64,000 nucleotides of DNA, from contig NZ_BILV01000016.1 of assembly GCF_004000745.1 (NCBI RefSeq), forward strand, positions 27,373 to 91,372, given 5' to 3'. This stretch comes from Paenibacillus barengoltzii NBRC 101215. Its GTDB lineage: Bacteria > Bacillota > Bacilli > Paenibacillales > Paenibacillaceae. The notes beneath the pieces are model-generated. The model was not told the origin of the DNA. It searched no databases and worked only from the letters and a program-made list of their open reading frames with translations. Shown here piece after piece: positions 17,986 to 26,568 of this stretch (position 1 is its first letter; each line of letters starts with the position of its first letter). Both the position numbers and the translations under genes were made by a program.

Positions 17986-18421
17986 TTGAGAAAAAAGACG
18001 GTTTGGGCAGTAGGATCGTTATTCATCATTATTGTTGTTTTAGGAGTTGGCAGCATTTTTACGAATAGATCTTCTAATAATTCAAATTCCTTTTCCTTTG
18101 ATGAAAAAACTTATGATTGGCAAAATAACGGTAAAGAAAAACGGTACATTACTCAATTACTCGAGGGTAATGTGGATACTTTATTGAAGGGCACCGTTAA
18201 AACAGATACGGATTGCGAAGCAGACGAAACTGGAATTAGCAGATGCCATAATCAAATCGAATTGGAGAATAAAAAAAACAGTAACGGTTGTTAACATCCA
18301 TAATATGCAAAACTTCGCCTGTTTCTCCCCTGGTGATGAGGTTGAAATTCAACCATTAACCGTGGGATGGGTGACAACCTTAAAAACAAAAGGTGCCAGC
18401 GTTCATGATTCGACAAATTAA
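17986..18421 (+). pseudogene. Secreted/anchored protein gene with frameshift at an A8 run
   Basis: TTG at 17986 (after GGGGAG) opens a frame with an N-terminal membrane helix (WAVGSLFIIIVVLGVGSIF). The frame ends at 18294 just after eight A residues (18271-18278). Skipping one A continues in a coherent frame (KKTVTVVNIHNMQNFACFSPGD) to a TAA at 18419-18421, giving about 145 residues with several Cys. Either a real mutation, a sequencing error in a homopolymer, or polymerase slippage that yields two products. Function not recognised. Lies between the NusG-II and zf-CopZ genes. Confidence 0.7.
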
Positions 18422-18483
18422 AATGAATTAAAAGGGTCCTACCTGAACACCCCATCAAATTTACATAAGGAGTGATAAAAAAA

Positions 18484-18936
18484 ATGGATAGTTGTTGTCA
18501 ATCATCCACTGACCAGTCGACAATACCTACTCAATGCCCCGTATGTCATCAAAAGGGGAAGGGTATTCAATTGATTACACTCAAGGCTATGCTTCAACCA
18601 ATTGCATTAGAAATCATCCATCCAGAATGTGATTACTTTTTTTGTATTAATTCATCTTGTGAAGTTATATATTTTTGCGAATTGCAGACCTTTGAAAGAG
18701 ATATGCTAAAAGTTTCGGTATATCAAAAAGACGATTCAATGGCTGTTCCTGTTTGCTACTGTTTTGGGTGGACAAGAGAACGTATAGTACAAGCGGTTAA
18801 AGAAAACCAGCAACCAATTGACCGTATACGGGAACAAGTTCAGGCAAATCGTTGTGGATGTGAGGTTAATAATCCTCAAGGTTCTTGTTGTTTAGGCAAT
18901 GTCACGACGTTTATTCGAAGTCTTGACAAAAGCTAA
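18484..18936 (+). CDS. CopZ-type zinc/[2Fe-2S] binding protein (zf-CopZ family)
   Basis: 150 residues with many Cys. It has an N-terminal CPVCHQKGKG knuckle, a central CDYFFC...SCEVIYFC region, a VCYCFGW motif typical of the BFD-like [2Fe-2S] part, and a Cys-rich tail (RCGCEV, GSCCLG). It resembles the N-terminal domain of Archaeoglobus CopZ-type chaperones, which can pass on reduced copper, but lacks an HMA domain. ATG at 18484 after GGAGTGATAA is preferred; an upstream GTG overlaps the ribosome site. Confidence 0.82.
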   Translation: MDSCCQSSTDQSTIPTQCPVCHQKGKGIQLITLKAMLQPIALEIIHPECDYFFCINSSCEVIYFCELQTFERDMLKVSVYQKDDSMAVPVCYCFGWTRERIVQAVKENQQPIDRIREQVQANRCGCEVNNPQGSCCLGNVTTFIRSLDKS

Positions 18937-18984
18937 TCTCTTGTCTTCTCATTAGCAACAATTCTTATGAAAAAAGTGGAATTT

Positions 18985-19021
18985 AAAGATGAGTTTCTCT
19001 TTTAAGAGACAATTCATCTTT
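18985..19021. terminator. Bidirectional terminator
   Basis: Imperfect long stem (AAAGATGA...TCTCTT with AAGAGA...TTCATCTTT). TATTTT follows on the plus strand and T-rich sequence on the minus strand. It separates the zf-CopZ gene from the convergent kinase gene and overlaps the kinase stop codon. Confidence 0.75.
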
Positions 19022-20388
19022 TATTTTAACTTTTTTGGAAAGTGTAATGTAAACCTGGTGCCTTGATTGATTTTACTCTCGACATGAATACTGCCGCCGT
19101 GCGCTTCTACGATGGCCTTTACGATAGCCAAACCGATTCCGGCACCGCCTGTTTTGCGATTCCGCGATTTATCTCCACGATAGAAACGCTCGAAAATATG
19201 TGGCAGCTCATCGGACGCTATGCCCGAACCCGTATCCGAAACGGTTACGTTCACTTGATCTGCAGCTTCAAAAATTCTAACATAAATTGAACCTTCGCCA
19301 GTAAATTTATAAGCGTTATTCAACAGGTTCACAAAAACTTGAATCAGTCGTCCAGCATCGCCGGTGATAACAACAGGAGTTTCTTCCTGAATGATGAGAT
19401 CGATCGGTTTCTCGCTGAACTGAGCTTTTACCGTTTTTTCGGATTCTCTGATTACCTCAAGCAGTCTAACCGGTTCTTGTTTTAGCTTGAGCATCGGATT
19501 TTCGACCGCTGACAAGTTCTCCAAATCATGAATAAGCTTTACTAACCGGATAACTTGCCCATGACAAACCTCCAATTTATCGGGCGTTGCTTCCCATACA
19601 CCATCTTGAAAAGCTTCAATATGGCTTTGGATCGTGGCCAGCGGTGTGCGTAATTCATGGGCGATATCGGCCGTTAAATTTTTGCGCAACTGATCTTGTT
19701 GCTCCAGTGCATCCGCTAGATGGTTTAAAGCGAGTCCCACCTCCTCGATTTCCGTTTGACGATGCGCCAGTACAACACGGGAAGACAAGTTCCCTTCCTT
19801 CATTTGAGTAGCTATTTGTTTAATGCGTAATAAAGGCCTGCTTAGGCTATTTGACATAATTACGCTAAATATCGTTACACCGGCAATGGCTAAAATAAAC
19901 GCCACCCAAAGTAACGTGTTAAACAGGTTCAAAAACTGTCGGTTTTGTATTTCAAAATTGCTTGCAAGTCCCTCAATTTCGATCCTGCCAATCTTCACAT
20001 GATTCTTTGTAATCTCTCGCGTTATTACTTTCGTATTTATAGTACCTTTTTCAGTCAGTGTAGAGGCATGCATCATTCTCCCCATGGATTTCGTATCCCA
20101 GATCAAATTGCCTCCGGCGTTATAAATGCTCACGTTATAGTTCCGGAGCATAGCTTGATGGGAGATAGACATTAAAGAATCCTCAGACCATCCCCTTGAA
20201 CTTTCATCATAGGATCCTTCCAAATCTTCAACAATCGTATCTGCCTCTGCCTGCTGCTGGGTTTGCGTATACCTTCCAAATGAGAAAGACATGACGAGAT
20301 AAACGATGACCATGATGAGCAGCAGTGAACCGAGGCTTACGCCTAGATGCGAAATTAACAGTCTTTTACGCAGTCCTCCGCTATTCAT
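19021..20388 (-). CDS. Sensor histidine kinase (BaeS-like)
   Basis: 455 residues: a membrane helix near 14-38, an extracytoplasmic domain, a second helix near 155-175, HAMP (RPLLRIKQIATQMKEGNL), H-box DIAHELRTPLATIQSHIEAF, then N, DTGSGI, FERFYRGD and GIGLAIVK boxes. ATG at 20388 follows AGGGGGT and overlaps the regulator gene by 8 nt, so kinase and regulator are coupled. The extracytoplasmic sensor has Met/His-containing segments (MGRMMHAS), compatible with metal sensing but not proof. Confidence 0.92.
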   Translation of the reverse strand: MNSGGLRKRLLISHLGVSLGSLLLIMVIVYLVMSFSFGRYTQTQQQAEADTIVEDLEGSYDESSRGWSEDSLMSISHQAMLRNYNVSIYNAGGNLIWDTKSMGRMMHASTLTEKGTINTKVITREITKNHVKIGRIEIEGLASNFEIQNRQFLNLFNTLLWVAFILAIAGVTIFSVIMSNSLSRPLLRIKQIATQMKEGNLSSRVVLAHRQTEIEEVGLALNHLADALEQQDQLRKNLTADIAHELRTPLATIQSHIEAFQDGVWEATPDKLEVCHGQVIRLVKLIHDLENLSAVENPMLKLKQEPVRLLEVIRESEKTVKAQFSEKPIDLIIQEETPVVITGDAGRLIQVFVNLLNNAYKFTGEGSIYVRIFEAADQVNVTVSDTGSGIASDELPHIFERFYRGDKSRNRKTGGAGIGLAIVKAIVEAHGGSIHVESKINQGTRFTLHFPKKLK

Positions 20389-21088
20389 CGGGTACCCCCT
20401 GAAATTTATAACCCACCCCATAGACCGTAATAATAAACGATGGATTTTTCGGATCATCACCGATTTTTTGGCGGATGTTCTTGATATGGACATCGATCGT
20501 GCGTTCCATGCCTTCAAAATCATCACCTTGGATCAGATTAACCAGTTCGAAACGGGTAAATGCTCTTTTAGGATGTTTGGCTAAAGTTTCAAGCAATTTG
20601 AATTCAATGGGGGTAAGCTGGACGGTTTCGCCTTTAACTATTACTTCATGCCGTTCTGAATCGATGGAGAGGCGGTTCCCACCGAAAGAAATCTTTTTTT
20701 CCTGAGTCGTATATCCGGCGGACTTCGATCTTCTTAGCAAGCTGATCACTCTGGCCATCAGTTCCCGAGGGCTGAACGGCTTGACAAGATAGTCATCAGC
20801 TCCTATCAATAGACCGTGAACAAGGTCATCTTCACTGCTTTTTGCGGTCAACATGAGGATAGGTATATCCGATTTCTTTCGAATCGTTTTGCAGACATCC
20901 TCACCCGAAAGGTCCGGAAGCATTAAGTCCAAGATGACTAAGTCAGGCTGGAGATTTTCAAAAAGCCGAAGCGCCCCATACCCCGAATCTGTTTCGTAAA
21001 CCAGATAATCCTGTTTCTCCAGGTAGGCTTTAATGACGTGTAGAAGGCTTGGCTCATCATCGATAATTAAAATTTTTGTCCGTTCCAT
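20381..21088 (-). CDS. OmpR-family response regulator
   Basis: 235 residues. Receiver complete (LIIDDEP, LVILDLMLP, LTAKSS, LVKPF); winged helix ends TVYGVGYKFQGVPDE. It is encoded directly before its kinase. Preceded by AAAGGA. A terminator lies between it and the small secreted-protein gene upstream at 21153. Confidence 0.93.
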   Translation of the reverse strand: MERTKILIIDDEPSLLHVIKAYLEKQDYLVYETDSGYGALRLFENLQPDLVILDLMLPDLSGEDVCKTIRKKSDIPILMLTAKSSEDDLVHGLLIGADDYLVKPFSPRELMARVISLLRRSKSAGYTTQEKKISFGGNRLSIDSERHEVIVKGETVQLTPIEFKLLETLAKHPKRAFTRFELVNLIQGDDFEGMERTIDVHIKNIRQKIGDDPKNPSFIITVYGVGYKFQGVPDE

Positions 21089-21105
21089 ACAAATCCTTTC
21101 ATTAA

Positions 21106-21143
21106 ATAAGACAAGACCTCACGTAACTCGCGAGGCCTGTCTA
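21106..21143 (-). terminator. Terminator after the small secreted protein gene
   Basis: Stem GACAGGCCTCGCG with CGTGAGGTCTTGTC (one or two mismatches), followed on the minus strand by TTATTT. Confidence 0.75.
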
Positions 21144-21152
21144 AATTCGTGA

Positions 21153-21434
21153 TTAGAAGTTCATCATATTGCTGCCCATCTGAGTATTGTTCATCATACC
21201 TTTCGCACCTGAGCCACTGCCACCATGACAGCTATTATACATCTCCCGAATTTGTTCCTCGGAAAGATCCGGGTGCATTTGTTTTGCATGCGGCAACATT
21301 TGTTCAAAGGTGCTTTGGTTATTTACTTTACCACTGTCTTCGGTACCGTTTTCGGCTGTAGCCGCGTAGGCACCTGCCGTTCCAATTCCCATAACCAAAG
21401 CCATCGTTGCGATTCCAATCCATAGTTTTTTCAT
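21153..21434 (-). CDS. Small secreted Met/His-containing protein
   Basis: 93 residues with a clear Sec signal (MKKLWIGIATMALVMGIGTAGAYA). The mature part holds HAKQMHPDLSEEQIREMYNSCHG and ends in a Gly/Met-rich tail (MMNNTQMGSNMMNF). ATG at 21434 follows AAGGAGGAG. Met, His and a single Cys suggest metal binding outside the cell. The promoter region has TRTGAAGAA repeats 22 nt apart (21473 and 21495), possibly sites for a local OmpR-type regulator. Exact family not recognised. Confidence 0.8.
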   Translation of the reverse strand: MKKLWIGIATMALVMGIGTAGAYAATAENGTEDSGKVNNQSTFEQMLPHAKQMHPDLSEEQIREMYNSCHGGSGSGAKGMMNNTQMGSNMMNF

Positions 21435-21513
21435 TAGTATCTCCTCCTTTTGAATATAATATAAACGATAAATATGAAGAACTAATTTATACATTGTGAA
21501 GAAGTTATAAAGA

Positions 21514-22125
21514 TCAAACCATTGTATTTAAGGTTAGACTTCTGACGATTGTAGAAAACAACTGCTCGTTTTGTTCAATAGCGAGTCCCGCTTTTTCCAC
21601 ATTTTCCATCGTTCTTCGATTGATGTTCGCCCCAGACAACCTCACAGTGATTGGATTAAGCAGATCCATGATTTTTCCCACAACCGGGTTATCGCTACGC
21701 ATATGCTCCAATAAACGAATTTGTCCTTCCGGCTTACATACACGAGCCATTTCTTTCATCCCTTGTATAGGGTCTGGAACAGAGCAAAACACGCAGGTAG
21801 CTATTACATAATCAAAGGTATGGTCCGCAAAATCCATGTGCTCTGCATCCATTTCAATCAAATCTACCTTCATGCCGAGTTCTTCAGCGCTTAGCTTGGC
21901 GTAATTCAGCATACTGGGACTAAAATCTATTCCCGTTAATGAAACGGAAGAAGGATAGTAGGGAAGATTAGCTCCCGTACCAATGCCAACCTCCAGAATA
22001 TTGCCGCTTAATCCTGATAATAAGCTGCTTCTCCAAGTTTTCATCATTTTACTGTCCATTTTGTGGAACAGAGGGGCTACGCGATTGTATCGCCTTTTTA
22101 TTTTTTCGGTTTGGACCTTATTCAA
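21514..22125 (-). CDS. Class I SAM-dependent methyltransferase
   Basis: 203 residues. Motif I ILEVGIGTGANLPYYP, then TGIDFSPSML, EMDAEHMDFADHTFDYVIAT and LLEHMRSD. Resembles the phosphatidylethanolamine N-methyltransferase/UbiE-like group. TTG at 22125 (after GAGGTG) is preferred over a longer frame that overlaps the preceding small membrane protein. Last gene of the long minus-strand operon. A related protein is cargo of the transposon at 46723-47340. Substrate unknown. Confidence 0.85.
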   Translation of the reverse strand: MNKVQTEKIKRRYNRVAPLFHKMDSKMMKTWRSSLLSGLSGNILEVGIGTGANLPYYPSSVSLTGIDFSPSMLNYAKLSAEELGMKVDLIEMDAEHMDFADHTFDYVIATCVFCSVPDPIQGMKEMARVCKPEGQIRLLEHMRSDNPVVGKIMDLLNPITVRLSGANINRRTMENVEKAGLAIEQNEQLFSTIVRSLTLNTMV

Positions 22126-22165
22126 TTTTTTCACCTCGGATTTGAACTTAGGGAACCGATAGGAG

Positions 22166-22363
22166 TTAAGGTTTGTTTCTTTGCGTGAACCAATATACGA
22201 TACCAATGATCGTCGCTATCACAATCATCGATAAGCAAGCCTGCCCGATGGAAAGCCCCATCTGAGTAAATGACATGCCACGAAATGAGAAAGCCGATAC
22301 GATTAAACATGCCAGCCCCATAGTTATGAGAACAATGACTATAACCCAATCCGCCTTCTTCAT
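22166..22363 (-). CDS. Small two-helix membrane protein
   Basis: 65 residues, two hydrophobic helices (WVIVIVLITMGLACLIVSAF; ACLSMIVIATIIGIVYWF) and a short basic tail. ATG at 22363 with AGGAGGAACGAAT before it, and overlapping the end of the kinase gene by 4 nt. Part of the kinase operon; possibly an accessory of the kinase or of lipid modification. No family recognised. Confidence 0.8.
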   Translation of the reverse strand: MKKADWVIVIVLITMGLACLIVSAFSFRGMSFTQMGLSIGQACLSMIVIATIIGIVYWFTQRNKP

Positions 22364-23769
22364 ATTCGTTCCTCCTGGTGTTCAGGCACAAAGCGGATCT
22401 CAAACCTAGTTCCGTGGCCTAACTTACTAAAGACCTTGAGTTCCCCGCCTTGCAGCTCCACCAACTTTTTAGCGATTGGCAAACCGAGCCCTGTACCACC
22501 ATATTGCCGTGAGCGGGACTTCTCCACACGATAAAAACGGTCAAAGATGTACGGAATCTCATCCTCAGGGATACCCATACCGGTATCTTCCACTGCTATA
22601 TAAATAAAGGAGCGGTTTTGGTCCAGTTCAACGACGATGCTGCCCTTCTCCGTATAGCGTACAGCATTTTCCAACAAGTTAAGAAGAACCTGCTCCGTTC
22701 TCAAACCGTCACCGTAAATCAATGGAATGTTGCTGTTGATCTTCGTTTGGAGAGATAAGTTCTTCTCGCCGGCTTTAAGCTTAATTTTTTGAACCGCGTT
22801 ATCCGTAATTTCCGCTAAGTCAATCCACTCCAGCGACAGGCTGACTTTTCCTTCTTCCATCTTAGCCAAATCGAATAGATCATCAACGAGGTGCTGTAAA
22901 CGCATGGCCTCTTCATGAATAATATCTAAATATTTATCCTTCTCCTCCTCTGTTTCATATAGACGCTTCTTGAGGACTTGTGCATATCCTTCCAAGTACG
23001 TGATCGGAGTTCGCAGCTCATGAGATATATTCGCAAAAAATTCCTGCCGGGTATCCCTATATCGCTGTAGCTCGATGGCCAGATGATTGATGGAATCCGC
23101 CAAAACACCAATTTCATCATCTCGCTGAATCGTTAATCGAGTTTCCAGCTCACCCGCGGCAATTTTCCGGGTTGCCGCTTGCATTTGCAGCATGGGTCGG
23201 GATAGGATTTTGGCGATGATCCAGGTGATTCCCAGTGCCAGTAGAAATGCCCCTAGGCCTGACAGTACCAATACGCTACGAACGGCCGTGATGGATTCAT
23301 CCATATGCCCGGTTGAAGAAAGGACATAAACCGCGGCTTTAATATTTACCCCCGTGGCATCCAATACGGGTCTGGCCGCCACGAAGTAACGTTCTCCATT
23401 AGCATCGGTATGTTCAAGCTTTACGGCTTTCCCGGTAAAAAGAAGCTTCAGGTCCTTGGGTTTAATGAATGTTCGGTCCGATATTTCATAGGTTCCGGAA
23501 TTTGCCAATATGTCTCCTTGTTCAGAAACAAATAAAATACTGACGTTTGAAAAATCGGCAAACTTGAGCAGCGTCTCTTCGGACAACATCTCAGGCGATT
23601 GGCTCATCGCTGTGAAGTGAGTCGTGAGTTCATTTACCTCTGTTCTCATTTCCGAGTTATAGAAATTCGTGAACATTCGATCAATCGTCAATCCTAAAGA
23701 GAGAATCACGACAACAAAAGCGACGAGAATCATCAAACCAAGCCTGAAGCCAATTTTATTCCTTCTCAT
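22360..23769 (-). CDS. Sensor histidine kinase
   Basis: 469 residues: a membrane helix at about 9-29, an extracytoplasmic Cache-like sensor (about 30-165), a second helix, HAMP (RPMLQMQAATRKIAAGELETRL), H-box NISHELRTPITYLEGYAQVL, N-box LLENAVRYTEKG, DTGMGI, FDRFYRVE and GTGLGLPIAKK. Start ATG at 23769 overlaps the regulator gene by 14 nt. Encoded downstream of lgt and two YVTN proteins, so it may sense the state of the same envelope metal system. Confidence 0.93.
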   Translation of the reverse strand: MRRNKIGFRLGLMILVAFVVVILSLGLTIDRMFTNFYNSEMRTEVNELTTHFTAMSQSPEMLSEETLLKFADFSNVSILFVSEQGDILANSGTYEISDRTFIKPKDLKLLFTGKAVKLEHTDANGERYFVAARPVLDATGVNIKAAVYVLSSTGHMDESITAVRSVLVLSGLGAFLLALGITWIIAKILSRPMLQMQAATRKIAAGELETRLTIQRDDEIGVLADSINHLAIELQRYRDTRQEFFANISHELRTPITYLEGYAQVLKKRLYETEEEKDKYLDIIHEEAMRLQHLVDDLFDLAKMEEGKVSLSLEWIDLAEITDNAVQKIKLKAGEKNLSLQTKINSNIPLIYGDGLRTEQVLLNLLENAVRYTEKGSIVVELDQNRSFIYIAVEDTGMGIPEDEIPYIFDRFYRVEKSRSRQYGGTGLGLPIAKKLVELQGGELKVFSKLGHGTRFEIRFVPEHQEERI

Positions 23770-24502
23770 TGGAAGTACCCGCTCCGTTGAACTTATACCC
23801 TACTCCCCACACCGTTTGAATCGGATTATAGCCAAGCCCTGCCTTTTGAGTCTTTTCCCGAATATTTTTGATATGAGTATCTACGACGCGAACTTCTCCC
23901 TCGTATTCGTCTCCCCAGATTAGATTCACCAACTCTTCGCGGCTGAACGCACGTTGTTCGCTTTTCGCGAGCGAGATGAATAAATCAAACTCTTTCTGTG
24001 TGAATTCAACGGAATGGTCATGGATAATAACTTCTCTACCTTCCGGTAATATTCTCAGATGGGGAAACTCTAACGCAGCCTCTTGCCGCCTGATGGATTG
24101 TGTAATCGCCGAACGGCGGATTAAGGAATAGACCCGGGCAAGCAATTCCTCAGGTTCAAATGGCTTGGTCAAATAATCGTCCGCGCCGATGCCAAGCCCG
24201 TACACTTTATCTTTCGTCTCCGAACGCGCGGTGAGCATCAAAATAGCTACATGATCCTTCTCCCGGATCTTTTTGCATACTTGCCACCCGTCCATATCCG
24301 GCAGCATAAGGTCCAGCAGAATAATGTCGAAATGATGGTTAGCCGCCATTTCCAAGGCTTCATTGCCGTTTGTAGCTTCCTTGACCTCGAACCCTTCTCG
24401 CGTTAAATAAATCCGCAAGAGATTGCGCATATTCCATTCATCATCTACAACAAGAACCTGTAGTTTTGGCACGCCGCCACCCGCCTTTACCGATTGACTC
24501 AT
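23756..24502 (-). CDS. OmpR-family response regulator
   Basis: 248 residues with receiver (VLVVDDEW, IILLDLMLP, LTARSE, LTKPF) and winged helix (ending TVWGVGYKFNGAGTS). ATG at 24502 is two bases past the lgt stop, so translation is coupled. A GTG about 33 nt inside (VPKLQ) with an upstream GGCGGG is an alternative start. Partner of the kinase at 22360. Confidence 0.92.
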   Translation of the reverse strand: MSQSVKAGGGVPKLQVLVVDDEWNMRNLLRIYLTREGFEVKEATNGNEALEMAANHHFDIILLDLMLPDMDGWQVCKKIREKDHVAILMLTARSETKDKVYGLGIGADDYLTKPFEPEELLARVYSLIRRSAITQSIRRQEAALEFPHLRILPEGREVIIHDHSVEFTQKEFDLFISLAKSEQRAFSREELVNLIWGDEYEGEVRVVDTHIKNIREKTQKAGLGYNPIQTVWGVGYKFNGAGTSNEKE

Positions 24503-24504
24503 TT

Positions 24505-25290
24505 TTACATAGTGATTACCTTTGTCTCTTGGTTGCGCTTAAAGAAGAAATACACCATCAAGGCCATAGAGATCAGGAAGATACTCATACTGGTCCATTG
24601 TCCGGCAGTCCAATCCAAGGCGTACCGTGGTGAATCCCCACGAAGGAATTCCAAAGAAAACCGGACCAGTGCATACATCATATTATAACTTAAAAACAGC
24701 ACCCCTACGGGAAGCTTGATATTCTTCATGGCTATGAGAACTCCAAATACGATCAAATCGAGCTGACCCTCCCAAACTTCGGCCGGCCATAGCGGAACGG
24801 AACCATACCGTTCAAAAGCGATGGTACCTTCAGGGTAAACAACCCCAAAGCCTGTCCCAGTCGGAGCTCCAAACGCATCACCATTTAGGAAGCAGGCAAT
24901 CCGGCCTACGGCCTGACCTAATATGATGGCAGGAGCCACAATATCGGCGAGTTCCCAAAACGAAATTTTATTTTTCCAGGTATAAACAGCCGTTGTCAGG
25001 AATCCGCCAACCAATGCTCCCTGTATGGCGATTCCGCCATTCCAGATGGCAAAAATCTCAGATAAATGGTTCGAGTAGTATCCCCATTGAAAAAAGAACA
25101 CATGCCATATTCTGGCTCCTAGAATGGCACCAAGAAGTACATAGAACACCAGATTAAAGATATGTTTTTGATATTGCGTCCCTCTAGCTAAATAATACGC
25201 CATGCCCACGGCAAGCAATACAGCCAAACCCACTACGACGCCATAGGATCTAAGGGAGAATCCCCCGATTTCAAATAAAATTACTCTCAC
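24505..25290 (-). CDS. lgt: Prolipoprotein diacylglyceryl transferase (extra copy, Lgt-like)
   Basis: 261 residues, seven hydrophobic segments. It has the Lgt signature GQAVGRIACFLNGDAFG and the late motif RFSLEFLRGDSP. Lgt moves diacylglycerol to the lipobox Cys of exported lipoproteins. Position NGGIAIQGALVGG has Gln where many Lgt proteins have a conserved His, and Asn-Phe of the signature is Ala-Cys-Phe, so activity or specificity may differ. GTG at 25290 after AAGGGGATAG. In the operon it follows a lipoprotein gene, perhaps its dedicated substrate; a housekeeping lgt would be elsewhere. Confidence 0.88.
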   Translation of the reverse strand: MRVILFEIGGFSLRSYGVVVGLAVLLAVGMAYYLARGTQYQKHIFNLVFYVLLGAILGARIWHVFFFQWGYYSNHLSEIFAIWNGGIAIQGALVGGFLTTAVYTWKNKISFWELADIVAPAIILGQAVGRIACFLNGDAFGAPTGTGFGVVYPEGTIAFERYGSVPLWPAEVWEGQLDLIVFGVLIAMKNIKLPVGVLFLSYNMMYALVRFSLEFLRGDSPRYALDWTAGQWTSMSIFLISMALMVYFFFKRNQETKVITM

Positions 25291-25308
25291 GTCACTATCC
25301 CCTTATTA

Positions 25309-26478
25309 TTATGGAGTAACACTAATTCCATTTGGCGTTGTGCCTACTTTAATCGTTGTAATCACTTTATTGGTTTCATTGTCGATCACGGTTACAGTGT
25401 TATCGAACATGTTTGTCACATATATTTTACTGTTATCCGGGCTCACTACCACGCCATGCGCCCCTTTGCCCGTCTCGATCGTGGCAATGACCTGATTTGT
25501 AGCCAGGTCAATTTTCGAGATACTATTTGATGGATTTTGTTCGGTACCTTGATTCGCAATAATCGCATACTTGTTGTCGGATGGAATATACACCTGCGCA
25601 GGACCGTTACCGACAGGTACTTTGATCATTTTCTCGGTAGCTAAGTCCACAATTACGGCTGCATTCTCTGCGTTTAAAGGAACGACCAGGGTTTTACCGT
25701 CACTCGTTACGCCAGTCGTTACAGGCGTGCTACCGACCTTGATCTTTTTCTCCTCAACCATGGTCTGCAAGTTCAACACACTAACGGTGTCTTCGCTCAT
25801 ATTTGCCACATAGGCAAATTTACTGTCCGCCGACACTCTAAAACCATGAGGGCCTTTTCCTGCTGGAATCGTTCCCACCGTTTGAAACGTCTTGGCATCC
25901 AGTACCGTTACATTATTTCCTTCATTATTGGTAACCAGAACATTTTTCCCATCCATCGTAAAAACGAGATGAGCCGGGTGGATACCTACTTCGACTTTCT
26001 TGACGAGTTCGTCTGAAACCGTGTCATAAAAATTGGCATAACCGCTCATTTCATGATCGCCATCTTCGCCATGTCCGCCCTCTTGATCTTCCGCCTCCGA
26101 CATTCCTTCCATGTCCGACATTGATGGAACAACCGTAGCTCCTACCAATTTCCCGTCGGGAGAGACCTGGACATTATGAACGGCCCCTTCAACCTTAATG
26201 GTCTGCAGGACTTGATTTGAAGTTGCATCTATCTTAGTAACACTTCCCCCTTCATCGGCAGTGTAAAAAAACGCCGGCGCAACATTTTGTGAAATTGGGG
26301 CTTCAGCTTTGTTTTCAGAGTTATTCGTGGTTTGATTTGGTTGTGCAGCATTGTTATTCTGTTGTGCAGCATTGTTATTCTGTTGTGCAGCATTGTTATT
26401 CTGTTGTGCAGTACCACAGGCAGTAATACCAATGGCTAAAACCGCTACAGAGAGCGTTATCATCCAGTTTCTTTTCAT
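25309..26478 (-). CDS. YVTN beta-propeller lipoprotein
   Basis: 389 residues. Lipoprotein signal with lipobox GITACG, a low-complexity linker made of AAQQNNN units, then repeated YVTN-type blades (VTKIDATSNQVLQTIKVEGA, VTVLDAKTFQTVGTIPAGKGPHGF, VTVIDNETNKVITTIKVGTTPNG). An Asp/Glu/His/Met-rich loop (MSDMEGMSEAEDQEGGHGED) inside the first blades may bind metal. ATG at 26478 after AGGGGGATAAATAAC. It precedes lgt in the same operon. A scaffold or surface metal-binding role is inferred. Confidence 0.88.
   Translation of the reverse strand: MKRNWMITLSVAVLAIGITACGTAQQNNNAAQQNNNAAQQNNNAAQPNQTTNNSENKAEAPISQNVAPAFFYTADEGGSVTKIDATSNQVLQTIKVEGAVHNVQVSPDGKLVGATVVPSMSDMEGMSEAEDQEGGHGEDGDHEMSGYANFYDTVSDELVKKVEVGIHPAHLVFTMDGKNVLVTNNEGNNVTVLDAKTFQTVGTIPAGKGPHGFRVSADSKFAYVANMSEDTVSVLNLQTMVEEKKIKVGSTPVTTGVTSDGKTLVVPLNAENAAVIVDLATEKMIKVPVGNGPAQVYIPSDNKYAIIANQGTEQNPSNSISKIDLATNQVIATIETGKGAHGVVVSPDNSKIYVTNMFDNTVTVIDNETNKVITTIKVGTTPNGISVTP
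26350..26420 (-). repeat. 21-bp tandem repeat in lipoprotein linker
   Basis: A 21-bp unit coding for Ala-Ala-Gln-Gln-Asn-Asn-Asn is repeated just over three times directly after the lipobox of the YVTN lipoprotein. Copies look identical, so copy number could vary between strains and change linker length. Confidence 0.85.
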
Positions 26479-26568
26479 GTTATTTATCCCCCTAAATTTA
26501 TTTATTCTCATTTTTATATTTATCCCCAAAAAATATAGTGAGCGTGCTCACTATATTTCTCGATTCAG

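Noticed and set aside
22131..22403. 90-codon minus-strand frame overlapping the kinase end and small membrane protein
   Set aside because: The frame at 22166-22363 has a strong ribosome site and a clean two-helix protein; this one lacks both.
26350..26420. Short tandem repeats considered as a CRISPR array
   Set aside because: Units are contiguous 21-mers with no spacers and code for a lipoprotein linker; no cas genes in the window.
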